From NCBI GenBank assembly GCA_016946835.1, contig JACVTC010000151.1:165001-229000 (forward strand): a stretch of DNA of 64,000 nucleotides. The letters are read 5' to 3'. This stretch comes from Neocallimastix lanati (nom. inval.) (lineage: Eukaryota > Neocallimastigomycota > Neocallimastigomycetes > Neocallimastigales > Neocallimastigaceae). Position 1 is the first letter of the stretch; each line of letters starts with the position of its first letter. A program made the translations under genes and the position numbers. Shown piece after piece: positions 22,369 to 34,245 of the stretch. Below the pieces are notes generated by a model. That model had not been told where the DNA came from. It saw only the letters and a program-made list of their open reading frames with translations, and ran no database searches.

Positions 22369-23136
22369 CTTCGTCGACTTCAATGGAGGTTTGATGAAAA
22401 AGGAATATCCTATATCAGTTGTTAAAAATACCTCTATTATTTCATTCAACTTCACTCATATCGTTACTTCTAATTTAGTAAATAATTCAATTGGTGAAAA
22501 TCGTGGTAATTTAAGTAATTTTCTGAGTAATGAATTTGTAAATATATATGTGACGTGGTACCGATTATATAACTTTCTTCTTGGTGGAAGAGATGCAGAT
22601 ATAATAGATTTAAATTTTAAAAAGGAATGGAATATTTTGTTTAAGAACCAAATCATTTCTGGTGACTATTCAAAAACGCCATTCTTGGTGCGATCTGCAG
22701 CTCTCTTTACAGAAATTATGCCTCGGGCTAGTACTCGGCAAGGGTTACTATTCAGAAAGTATAAGCGCAAACTAACCAGGAGCGTCAACGCTGAAAATGC
22801 AGTAAGACATCCTAGCAGGGCCAATGCCTCGAAGACCATAATTTCTTTCAGATAGTCAATTCGAACCCTAATCCATAAGGAGGTGAGGTTCGTTACATAT
22901 AATCTTTTTTCAGAATTTATTTTTACACTTATTTTTGATTATTACTTTTTATTTCACGTTACTATTTCATTTATTATTACGTTCAAATTGGACAAATAAT
23001 ATTTATTTATTTTATTAATTCTGTTTTTTTTTTTTTTTTATTAAAATTAAAAGTACTCATGTATTTTATATAAGGATAAATAAATAAAGATTAAAGTTAG
23101 CAATAATTGCGGCTATAAAAATATATATATATATAA
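22369..23136 (+). mobile_element. LINE D internally deleted copy
   Basis: Starts with the 5' end of the B/D-type 5' UTR (GGTTTGATG...CTATATCAG, compare 33357-33388) and jumps at about 22418 to the C-terminal ORF region (22419-22855). The 3' UTR and the AATAAAG...GCAATAATTGC end follow. Almost the whole element between 5' UTR and C-terminal coding is missing. In a related copy the 5' side of the junction reads CAG/GTGTAC, a possible splice donor. Confidence 0.7.
22391..22855 (+). pseudogene. LINE D ORF tail
   Basis: Open frame of 154 codons corresponding to the last ~130 residues of a LINE ORF: FLLGGRDAD, SGDYSKTPFLV and the tail TRSVNAENAVRH, which resembles LINE A (SGAYSDTPFLV, TKSVNAEE). 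The 5' part of the frame is translated 5' UTR and not real coding. Endonuclease and RT are absent. Confidence 0.7.
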
Positions 23137-24803
23137 CAGGTGTACTAATTTTCTGTGATTCTGATGATAATCGATGGTTATCCTTTCTAAAGTGGCTTCA
23201 AGTACATAGAGAGTAAATTGGAATACTGGAAGATCGTTGAAAGTGAACCTGATGTTTTATATTGTTTTAAACTGGATATGTAGTAACATTGGAGTTGTAT
23301 AATTAATAATATCATGTAGTTTCTACAGATTATCATTGTAATGAATCTATTGTATTTTTTTACTTTAGCATTATTTTGTATATGTATTTTTCTATAGTAT
23401 TATTTAAATTCTCATTTAGCTATTGTAAAATGGAAATGTAGGAGATTGATTCACTCCAAAGCTTGTATTTAAGATATTATTTAATAGATGGGGATCTTTT
23501 TTATAGTCTTTCACTACTAATATTTTATTTTCATCTTCATTTTAGCTAATATATGATTATTCAACATTAAATTTTACGTTTTAAAGAGCTTTATTAATTG
23601 AAAAGAAAACAATTATTTAAAAGATAAAAAGAAAAGATTATTCATTATAACAGAATATACAAGTGGTTTATTTTACTTAAGAATCTATCAGTTACTGAAC
23701 TATGAACAAAAGAAAAGTATTCATATTATTTTAATTATTTTATTTTTTCTTTAATTTGTATATTTTTATTCTTTTTATATTATTTTTATTTATATTTTTA
23801 TTTCTTAGTTTTTATTATTTTAGTTTATATTACTTTCATTTTTATCGTTTGCAATTAATAGTTCATTAGGAAAAGATATTTCACCGAGGCTAATGCTAAA
23901 ATGAAGAAATTTATTCATTATAAATGCAAAAAATGCAAGGATAATGTTTTGTCAGTGAAAAAAATTACTAAATTCAATGATAGTTACTTCAGGATAAAAA
24001 TGCACACACCAAATTTCAACCATGAAAAATTTGAAGAAGTGTTTGAAAAAGAAATATCAGGAGTTAAAAATTTCATATCGTGGATGTTCCAAATGGAATC
24101 ATAATATTTTTTTTTTTTTTGTTATTTAAAACAAAATTTAATATTTAATAATACATCCAACAACACAAACTCGGCAAATCTCAGTTCAACTAATTTAGTA
24201 AATGTTATAAATGGAAATCATGAACTCAATGCTCCCAATATTCCTAATCTTAATTCTCTAAATCCAATTTCACATTCTAAAACAGGAAAGTTTTCTTTTA
24301 GTCTTAGTTGGAATACCAATGGATAGAATTTTGTGAAAAGAGATATTATTGAGTACTTAAATATGATTTTTAAACCATTATATTCCTATGATTTCAAGAA
24401 AAAGGTAATGGTACCAATGATACAAGAAATCTATGTAAAGTAACGCTTCCCAACTATTAATATTTCCAGAAAAGAATGGATTAAACTACACCAGGTTGCA
24501 GAGGTTTATATCTTGGGTATCATGTCTCATGTCAAGCTGTACTTGAAGATAGTTCCATACTTATCTTGTTTCTTTAACAACATATAGCCTATGGAATCAC
24601 TCTAAGTGTTCTGTAGGAAATATCTATATTCCCATTAAGAAACACTCATTACAAGCCCGATATGCATTCTCTGAAGTTTTCACATAGCTTTAGAATCACA
24701 CTAATCATCCATCTATTCTTTTTGGAGATTTTAGCATGAACACCACTGATTTACAAGATAAATTAACCAATAGTAACCTTGATAGCTAGTTTATTCTTCC
24801 GAT
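23137..24803 (+). mobile_element. LINE D degenerate 5' half
   Basis: Carries a B/D-type 5' UTR (compare 33389-33950), the ORF start at 23901-24104 (DNVLSVKKITKFND, aligning with DKVLSVKRIANFND of LINE A), and a decayed endonuclease region to ~24800 (SWNTNG, FGDFSMN motifs with several stops and frameshifts). It ends abruptly at about 24804, where another LINE 5' UTR begins. RT is missing. Confidence 0.75.
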
Positions 24804-25345
24804 TAATGGTTAAAACTCTCATGTAGCTATTGTAAAATGAAAATGTAGGAGATTGGTTCACTCCAAAGTTAGTGTTTAAGATTTTATTTAACGGATGAGA
24901 ATCTTTTTATAGTCTTTCACTACTAATATTTTATTTACATCTACATTTTAGCTGATATATGATTATTAAACAGAAAATTTTTACAAAGCTTTATTAATCA
25001 AATGGAATATCAAATACTCAAAAGATAACAAAAAAAAAAAAAAAAAAAAAAAAAAAGGACGATTATTCATTAAAACAAAATTCTTAAGTTGTTTATTTTA
25101 CTTAAATATTTATCAGTTACTGTACAAAGAACAAAGAATTAACTTTATATTATTTTAATTATTTTAAATTTTTTTTTTTTAATTTTTATAGTACTTGACA
25201 AGGGTTACTATTCCTTAAATATAAGCTCAAACTAACCAGGAGAGTCAATGCTGAAAATACAGTAAGAAAGGCTAGCAAGGCCAATGCCTCTGAAGGAGAA
25301 AATTCTAATATTTCTTATGAGATTTCTTTTCATCATTTTTATTTG
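24804..25345 (+). mobile_element. LINE D relic: 5' UTR fused to ORF tail
   Basis: 24804-25190 matches the second half of the B/D 5' UTR (AGGAGATTGGTTCACTCC block). At ~25191 it joins directly to the C-terminal coding tail (CAAGGGTTACTATTC, compare 22739) with the ACCAGGAGAGTCAATGCTGAAAA tail sequence, decayed. Everything between is missing, another internal deletion. Confidence 0.7.
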
Positions 25346-25743
25346 AGTCAGTTTTTTTAATACTTGAAGAAGTGTCAATACGCCATAAAAAAATTAGTAT
25401 TAATAAGAGATTGAACTTTTTCGTATTTGTCATTTATGAAAGTAAAAGTGGAGCAAAATATAGAGCTTTAATTAAATAAATAGTAAAGGAATCTGCTTAT
25501 TTATTAAGAAACTGGAGAATGAGTATAAAAATTTCTGAACTTTAGACTCCATAAAGGCAATAATAAATAATAGGTTTAAGTGAAAGATCGTTACTGAAAG
25601 GAATACTTAAATATAATTAATTAATAATTATATATTATAATTAAAAAATGCTTTTTTCCTATTATTCAATAATAATAATATAATAATTAATAATATTTTA
25701 TAAATTTTTTTTTTTATTGTCTTAACAAGAGAGGAGGACGATA
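25346..25743. other. AT-rich spacer; start of duplicated segment
   Basis: No gene seen. From about 25610 the sequence resembles 41110-41230 (CCTATTATTCAATAATAATA), which marks the left side of the duplicated segment that also carries the ABCA genes. Confidence 0.55.
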
Positions 25744-26137
25744 ATGCCTCCGGTATCTATCTTAAACTTATCAGATTCTCATCGGATTCTTTGCCGTGCC
25801 GTTTGCGGACCTCTTTCTATTCAAAGCCAATATGAAAGACATTCCCTATAATCCACTTTGTATGACGGACTTCTTTTCAGTGATCTCTTGAACCATTATC
25901 GGAGGAGGAACAATTATACTAATACTCTCACTGATCAAGAGCTCACTGCACAAGCAGCAAAGATACTTACTATGGCTATTGAATACCAGCTTCATTTATG
26001 GGGAAAAACACCCTAGGAGGATGATAATTCCCCATATAAATTCCGGAGGTAGTTGTGGGTCGACCCAAAACCTTATTTGTGTTAGTGCTAATACTAAACG
26101 CCATAATAAAAACTGGAAAGACATATTATTTAAATAA
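25744..26137 (+). pseudogene. duplicated coding relic of unknown family, copy 1
   Basis: Looks like decayed coding sequence: base composition is far less AT-biased than the flanks, and after allowing frameshifts and stops it reads coherently, with pieces such as LLNHYRRRNNYTNTLTDQEL, ILTMAIEYQLHLWGKTP and NTKRHNKNWKDILFK. A related, separately decayed copy is at 41234-41612. It may be a retroelement gag, but I do not recognise the family. Confidence 0.5.
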
Positions 26138-27234
26138 AACATTGATAGTAAGTAATTTTCATATACTAAATATGAACCAAGCCAAACCAAACGAAAAAAG
26201 CAAAAAAAAAAAAAAAAAAAAAAAGATTTTTTTGTTTATGAAAAAAACACAAATGTTAATACAGAAATACAGAAATACAGAAATAACCCAATTTTTTTAT
26301 AATTATTCTAATATTTTATTAAGTTAGAATGTGTTACATAAGTATTTATTAACTGTATTTCCATTATGCTTATTTTTTTATAATAATATTTATAAATATA
26401 AAATTTATATAATTAGTATATTGTGATTAGAATATTATATGAATTCACAATTCATAATATACTAATTATAATAAATAGTGAATATATAAACGAACTAATA
26501 TATTAATATATTGATATAATTAGATATCATTGGTAGAAATGATATACACTATTTAAACTTTAATTATTATAAGATTTTAATAATTTTGTATAAATTATAA
26601 ACTTAAAACATTATTTTCTATAAAAAACAAAGTTTAAATAATTATATGTATGTATAATTTAAAAATTAATTAACTAATATATAAATGTCATGAAATACTG
26701 ATATATTAAATTTATTAAAGTATTATTTATTTATTTATTTATTTATTTTTATTATTATGATTACATATATTTATTCAAGTAAAATAATTATACATGACTA
26801 CACATTTAAAACTATCTAACAACTTTCTTACACACTCACATTTCTCTTAAATTCAGAGAAATGTTTTATTTTTATGTTTTTTTTATAAGAACAACTAATT
26901 AAATATTTATTCTTATTAATAAAATTTGATTTATTAAAAAAGTTTATTTATTAATTAAATTTAATTAAAAAGGTAATTACAGGTTTTAACATAAAATAAA
27001 AATTGGCTTAGTTAAATAAATCATTTTTCAATTACAAAATGCATTACTAATATTGATATAAAACAAATATGTGTAGAACATATTTTTATATTTAATAATA
27101 ATTATTAAATATTAAATTTATATCTGTTCTGTCAATAATAATATTTGAAATAATTTCTTATTCATATATTATTCAATATTCATATATATATTATTAATTA
27201 TAATATTAAAAATTAAAGAAGGAGACTAGTTTAA
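26138..27234. other. AT-rich spacer within duplicated segment
   Basis: No gene seen. Parts recur in the other segment copy (around 41690-41800 and 43005-43200), for example the string around the ATATTGATATCATTGGTAGAAA block. An (ATTT)n run lies near 26726-26750. Confidence 0.55.
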
Positions 27235-28110
27235 ATCGGCTTTTACATGAAAATACAGACATTTTGAATATTTAGTAATACCTTTCGGTTTGAAGAATGC
27301 CCTAGCCATTTCCCAACACTTTATCAACAGCGTTCTTGAGAACATTCATAGAAAGTTTGTCTCCTGTTATATATGTGACATTATTATTTTCTCTCCAGAC
27401 TTAGAAACCCACTTCTAACACCTTTCTGATGTACTTTTCAGAATTAGAAATGCTGATATATTCACAAATTTTAAATAATGCGAATTTTGTGTTCCCTTTT
27501 TGGACTTTCTTAGTCATAGAATCTGCTCGGATGGTATCTTTATGGACCCTAAAAAGGTATCTTATATTTTGAAATTGCCTGTTCCAACCAACGTTAAACA
27601 ACTTCAATCGTTTATAGGTTTAATTGCAATCACTCATCCTCTTAATTCATTCATAAAAAAGCACTTAAAATTCTTATGATTTACTGAAACTGAAAAAGCA
27701 TTTGATGAAATCAAATCTAAATTCTCTTCTGCTCCAGTTCTTGCTTATCCAAATCGTGACCTTCCTTTCATAGTTGAAATTGACAGTAGTAACTTTGCAA
27801 TCGGTGCTATTTCTTCTCAAAAACTATAAAAAAATTCATTCCATTAATTTCTTTTCAAGATCTCTTACTCCTGCCGAAAAGAACTACCCAATCTATGACA
27901 AAGAACTTTTAGCAATTATGGAAGCTCTTGAACAATGGAGAAACCTATTATAGGAATTACTCTACCCTTTACCATTTTCTGACCATAGAAACCTCTTATA
28001 TCAAAAGAAACCTGAGAAAATGTCTCAAAGATTGTCCGCTGGTTCCTATTCTTATCCGAATTAAATTTCAAAATCACTTATCATGAAGGTTCTGTTACGG
28101 TAAACTATTA
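27235..28110 (+). pseudogene. Ty3/gypsy-type pol relic (RT to RNase H)
   Basis: Decayed LTR-retrotransposon pol. In shifting frames it shows the RT segment (HFEYLVMPFGLKNA, then YICDIIIFSPD in place of the usual Y-x-DD box), the connection (DPKKVSYILKLPVPTNVKQL, SFIGL) and the RNase H start ([28 protein letters not shown]). Several stops and frameshifts break it. No LTRs, gag or integrase were found around it. It lies only in segment copy 1, and the corresponding place in copy 2 holds LINE D debris. Confidence 0.8.
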
Positions 28111-28930
28111 TGTTCATGTATTTAAAATACTTAAATGGTAATTCTAAAGATTAACATAACTTTTTCCATTTTCATTAAAAAATATGTATATTACGTAATA
28201 TAATACAAAAAAAAAAAATTTAATTTATTTATTAATTTTTATTAATTAAACTTTCAATTTTTTTTTTTTTTTTTTAAAACATTTTATAAATTAGACACAA
28301 ATTAAATTTTTATCCATATTTAGTAGATAGTAGAAAATTCTTTTAAAAATTTTTTGAATATCATTTTTAATTTTTATATAATTTAAGATTTGAAATATAT
28401 ATTTTATGAATTAAATATATTATTTAATTTATTTGAATTTTTTACATTTTTTTTTTGAACGCCTTAATTTTTTGGAAGGTATAAATATAAGCTAAATTTC
28501 GTTTAATTTTTTTTTTAAAAAAAAAAGAATTAAAAAAAAGAACGATTATTATTATTATTAAATAATAAATAATAAATAAATAATAAATAAATAATAAATA
28601 AATAATAAAAAAGTTAATAAATAAATAATTAAAATATAAATATAAAAATATTTTATTTTTTTTCTTATAAATTAAATGAAAGAAAATAAATAAAATAATT
28701 AATATATATATATATATATAAATATAAAAATAATAAAAAAAAAGTAATAAAAAAAAAAAAAAAAAAAAGGTAAAATTATAAATATCTAGATAATATTAAT
28801 AGATACAATTTTTATATTTTATTCAAACATTTATGTAAATAAATATATAATATAGAAATATTTTAATATAATATATTTTATTATAAAATATAAATTTATA
28901 ATATTATTTAAGTATTAGAACAATATAAAT
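28111..28930. other. upstream region of ABCA gene 1
   Basis: AT-rich, with AATAA-type microsatellite at 28550-28620. It is homologous to 44690-45461 upstream of ABCA gene 2, differing mainly in repeat lengths. It must contain the promoter, but no element can be named. Confidence 0.6.
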
Positions 28931-31900
28931 ATGGATAAAGATAATAAAATTAATGATAAGGAATCAATTGACTTTTTATTTTGGGATAGAAGAATCCAAA
29001 AAAGTGAAGGTTCCGGATTATGGTTTTCTCAATTAAAAGCCCTTTTAAGAAAAAATATTATTTTAACGGTATATAGAATTTTTATTTAAATATTTGAATA
29101 TAAGTATATAAAAATATTTAAAAAGATTTAAAAAAATAATTTAATAAAAAAAGGAATAAAAGAAAACCATATATTAATAAGCTGTTATATTTATTACATA
29201 TATAATATAGAAAAGATCCTGGAAAACATATTTGATGATTACAATTATCACACCTTTAATTATTATGTTATTTTTGGAGTATGTTATTAAAATTAATAAA
29301 GATTTTATGATTAAAAGTGTTGATCACCCAGAAAGAATTCCACTTCCTGGGGTTAAAGATTGTATTGTGAGTAAAAATTTTAAAGTTTAATTTTTTTAAT
29401 TTTTATTATTTTTTTAAAATGAAGTAATAAAAAAGAATTCTTATATGAAGAAATTATATCAAAATTAGATATTTATTTTTAATTATAATAAAATTATTAC
29501 TTATAAATATATTTATATATGAAATATTATTTTATTTAGGGAGATATTAGCACACCAGATAATTGTATTTCTTTAATGTTCACCAATTGTATTGATGATG
29601 ATGAATGTACTAGAGATTCAGAAGTTGATAAGATCATGTCTACTTTTATTGAAAATAATAATGAAAGAATGAATCTTACTTGGTCAACAGATCCAAATAA
29701 ATGGGATGTTTGGGATAGTAAATATATATATATATTTTTTTTTTTTTGAATTATTTTAAAATTTATTTAAATATATTAAATTAAAATTAACATTAATTAT
29801 GAAAATTTTATACTAATTTTTTAAATTATAATTTTTAAAACTAAATGTATTATTATCATAAAATTAAAAAAATTATAAATTTTATATCAAAAAAGAGGAT
29901 AAATTAAATTACAATGTTACAAAAAAATTTGATATTGTTCATGTTCCAAATAGTAATTTCATTTATAATTATACTATGAGTCATGTTAATACTACAAGTT
30001 TTGGTATTGTATTTGATATTAATAAAGATTCCGGTACAAATTATCGTTATCAAATTTGGCATAATTCAACATTAGAATTTAATAATACAGCTACAATTTC
30101 ACGTGGTATTGATGAAGCAATTAGTAAGTTGATATAGTATTTTTTTTAAAAAATTATTGTATTTTTTTTTTGTAAAATGTTTTAATTTAATTTAATTTAA
30201 TAAATTTAATATAAATACGATAATTTAAGCAAATTAATATATATGCTAATAAATTTTTGTTTTAATTTAAAAGTTCAATTAAATAGTGGTAAATCAGATA
30301 TTAAACCAAGACTTAATATTGATATTAAAGATTTTCCAATTATTGGTTATGATGAAAATTATTCAGATTATATAATTAGTATATCGGGTGGTGTATTTTT
30401 TTTCTGTGTTTCTATGGTAGTTTTTATAAATCTTCTTAATAATGTTGTTTCTGATAAAGAAACGAAAGTTCGTTATAGTATGGAAATGATGGGAATGAAG
30501 AGAAGTGCTTATTGGACTAGTTGGATAATTTATTATTTTGTTTTATTTTTAATAAATTCACTCACAACTATTTTCATAGGAAAGATCTTTGGTTATTCAT
30601 TCTTTACAAATTGTAACTTTTTGGTTTTAATCTATTTATTCTTTGGATTTGGCCTTGCTTTGGCTAGTCTTGGATTCTTCATTTCAACACTTGTTAATCG
30701 TACTAAAACAGCAGTTCTTATAGGTATTTCAATACTTATCATAGGATTTTTCGTTGAATATATCGTATTCTCTAGTTCACAATTATGTTATTCATTTTGG
30801 GCAGAAGATTCCAATCCTATATATAGAAGAATTGGATCATACCTTATTCCATTTTTTAATTTCGGAAAAATGTATATGGATGTTTCATTCCTTTCAAGTA
30901 ATACCTATAATTATATTAGTGAAACCATTGTTGAAGGACCTGGATTTAAATATGATGATTTATTCGAAAAAGTCAAAGCCACCGTACCTGGTAATATGAA
31001 TTTAGATAATATGGAGCCAACCATTAATGCTTTTTATTATTTAATTTTTAATATGGTATTTTATATGATATTAACTATTTATTTTGATAATGTTCGTCCA
31101 AATAAATATGGTAAGAAAAAACCATTTTATTATTTCTTACTTCCATCTTACTGGAAACGAAGCGATAAAATTGTTAATTGTAAAGAATGGATCAAAGAAA
31201 CTCCAAAGAAATATCCACATAAAATTGATGTAAGAGAATTAGATGATGATGTTCGTACTCACTTTAGAAATACTTGTAATCCAGATTATGAAACAAATGC
31301 ACCTGTTAGAATCATTAATCTTCGTAAAGAATTTGGATATGGTAAGAAAAAGAAGATTGCAATTAAGAATTCTTGTTTAACAATTGGAAAGAATAAAGTT
31401 ATTGCGTTGTTAGGACAAAATGGAGCAGGTAAATCTACCACCATGAATATTATTTCAGGTTTATCCACACCAACATCAGGAGATGTTTTGGTTATGAATA
31501 AAAGTGTATTGAATAATGCATCAGGAGTTCAAAGTGAACTTGGTATTTGCCCACAAGATGATATTCTTTTCAAAGATTTAACAGCAATGGAACATTTGAA
31601 ACTTTATTCTGGTATTAAAGGAGCTATTAATTGTTTAGCATTAGATGATATTTTGATTAGTAGATTAAAAGCAGTTCAATTATATACAGTTAAGGATGCA
31701 TTATCCAAGACTTATTCAGGAGGTATGAAAAGACGTCTTTCAATGATTATTGCTACAATTGGAGATCCAAATGTAATTTTACTTGATGAACCAACTACAG
31801 GTATGGATCCAGTTAATCGTCGTTATGTTTGGAGATTTATTGAAAATTTTAAGAAAGGAAGATGTGTACTTTTAACTACTCACTCTATGGAAGAAGCTGA

Positions 31901-32273
31901 TGCACTTGGAGATGAAATTGTAATTATGAGTCGTAGTGTTGTTAAGGCCATTGGTAATAGTATTCATTTAAAGAATAAATTTGGTAATGGTTATAGTATT
32001 AGTATAATTGCAAATGGAGATGAAAATATTGAGAATGTTAAACAAATAGCTAAAGAAATGGTACCAGGTATTCGTCTTGCAGATGATAGTGCAGGAGCAT
32101 TAATTTTTGAATTTAGTTATGATCTCTCTGAATATATTCCAAAATTTGTTCAATATTTAGATGAAAATCCAGATGGAATTATTAGTACTTGGGGTATGAG
32201 TCAGACCACACTTGAAGAAGTATTTTTAACAGTTATTCATGAAGATAGTAAACGTAAATTTAAAGAAGAATAA
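28931..32273 (+). CDS. ABC transporter, A subfamily (half-size), copy 1
   Basis: Five exons, 28931-29068, 29211-29366, 29540-29717, 29896-30123 and 30274-32273, all with GT-AG introns and joining in frame to 899 residues plus stop. It is a half-transporter, one membrane domain then one ATPase domain. TM1 (~53-73) is followed by a ~200-residue predicted exofacial region, then TM2-TM5, a second exofacial stretch (~425-490) and TM6. In the nucleotide-binding domain I see Walker A GQNGAGKS (614-621), signature YSGGM (714-718), Walker B ILLDEP (Asp738-Glu739) and the switch His in TTHSMEEAD. ABCA proteins usually move lipids or amphiphiles using ATP; the substrate here is unknown. The long 3' ORF alone has an ATG at 30243, but that lies in intron 4 and would drop TM1. 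A near-identical copy is at 45462-48805. Confidence 0.93.
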
Positions 32274-33170
<897 letters not shown>

Positions 33171-33240
33171 TTAAAGGTAAATTTGCTTATGTAGCCTTTA
33201 TTGATCTTAAAAAAAAAAAAAATTATTAACGGAGGACTTT
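33171..33240 (+). mobile_element. older LINE relic, left part
   Basis: Reads A-Y-V-A-F-I-D-L-K-K, the RT palm motif of the LINEs here, then passes through an A run directly into ATTATTAACGGAGGACTTTA, which matches the later K-I-I-N-R-G-L coding region (compare 37285-37312). The ~700 bases between are missing, apparently via the A runs present at both sites. The relic resumes at 38484, so LINE B-1 is inserted into it. Confidence 0.65.
33227..33240. repeat. target-site duplication of LINE B-1 (left)
   Basis: AACGGAGGACTTTA against AACAGAGGACTTTA at 38482-38495 after the LINE B-1 poly(A): 14 bp with one mismatch. The leading AA of the right copy may belong to the poly(A). Confidence 0.75.
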
Positions 33241-33253
33241 ACAGGTCCATGGA
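33240..33253. repeat. 14-bp duplication of the LINE B-1 5' end (left)
   Basis: TACAGGTCCATGGA, repeated exactly at 33344-33357 on the other side of the tiny LINE C fragment. Confidence 0.88.
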
Positions 33254-33343
33254 TTTTCACCTACATGTATTTTTTAAAATAAAATTAATAAAGTTTTGGA
33301 TGTGTATTCTCTTCCCTGTCTAAAAAAAAAAAAAAAAAAAAAA
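33254..33343 (+). mobile_element. 90-bp LINE C 3' end at the LINE B-1 5' junction
   Basis: TTTTCACCTACATGTATTTT through TTCCCTGTCTA and a poly(A) matches the last ~70 bases of LINE C (16567-16658). It is flanked by an exact 14-bp duplication of the LINE B-1 5' end, so it is a retrotransposed 3' stub. It mirrors the arrangement at LINE A-1. Confidence 0.88.
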
Positions 33344-33382
33344 TACAGGTCCATGGAGGGTTGATGGAAAAGGAATAACCTA

Positions 33383-33460
33383 TATCAGATGTACTAATTA
33401 CAGCTTTCTGTGATTCTGATGATAATCGATGGTTATCCTTTCTAAAGTGGCTTCTAGTAC
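33383..33460 (+). other. predicted structured RNA in LINE B/D 5' UTR
   Basis: TATCAG 33383-33388 pairs with CTGATG 33416-33421; AATTACAG 33396-33403 pairs with CTGTGATT 33408-33415. GTACT 33391-33395, bulged between them, can pair with AGTAC 33456-33460, which lies in the loop of hairpin CTTC/GAAG. An outer pairing of AGGAATAACC with GGTTATCC is also possible. The copy at 43983-44021 has CTGTAATT and CTGATA, changing G-U pairs to A-U and so keeping both stems. Confidence 0.5.
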
Positions 33461-34245
33461 GAAGAGTGAAAACTGGAATACTGGAAGACTGTAGAAAGTG
33501 AATCTGATGTTTTATATTGTTTTAAACTGAATATGTAGTAACATTGGAGTTGTATAATTAATAATATCATGTAGTTTCTACATATTATCATTGTAATGAA
33601 TCTATTGTATTTTTTACTTTAGCATTATTTTGTATATGTATTTTTCTATAGTATTATTTATACTTTCATGTAGTTATTGTAAAATGGAAATGTAGGAGAT
33701 TGATTCACTCCAAAGCTTGTGTTTAAGACATTATTTAACGGATGGGAATCTTTTTTATAGTCTTTCTCTACTAATTTTTTTTTTCTTTTTAAATATACTT
33801 TTAGCTAATTTATGATTATTCAACAGAAAATTTTTAACATCTTAAAGCGCTTTATTAATTGAAAGAATTACAATCAGTCAAAAGATAAAAAGAAACAATT
33901 ATTCATTTTAACAGTATATACAAGTAATTTTGTATCAATAAATTTCTAACCCTTGAGTAAATTTATAAATATTATATCAGTTATACAGGATAAAATCAAT
34001 TATTTACAAAATCTAAAATCTATTAAATCATCAAGAACAATTTTATATTTCAAGCTTTCAAATATTCAACACCAATATTTTTTTTTTTTACTATTTAAAG
34101 GGAATTTACTTTCTCTTTTATTTTTTAATTTATTTTATTATATATATATATAAAAAAAAAAAAAAAAATTTTTATCTATTTTTTTTATTTTTTTTATTAT
34201 TTTTATTTTATTCTTCTTTTATTTTATTTTTTAGGCTTTCTTGAA

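Noticed and set aside
33254-33343. The 90-bp LINE C piece as an independent SINE
   Set aside because: It has no promoter-like head and is simply the LINE C 3' UTR end with poly(A).
33416-33437. CTGATGA in the LINE B/D 5' UTR followed by a hairpin, as in a hammerhead ribozyme
   Set aside because: No GAAA follows the hairpin and no cleavage triplet is placed correctly; the equivalent LINE A structure lacks CTGATGA altogether.
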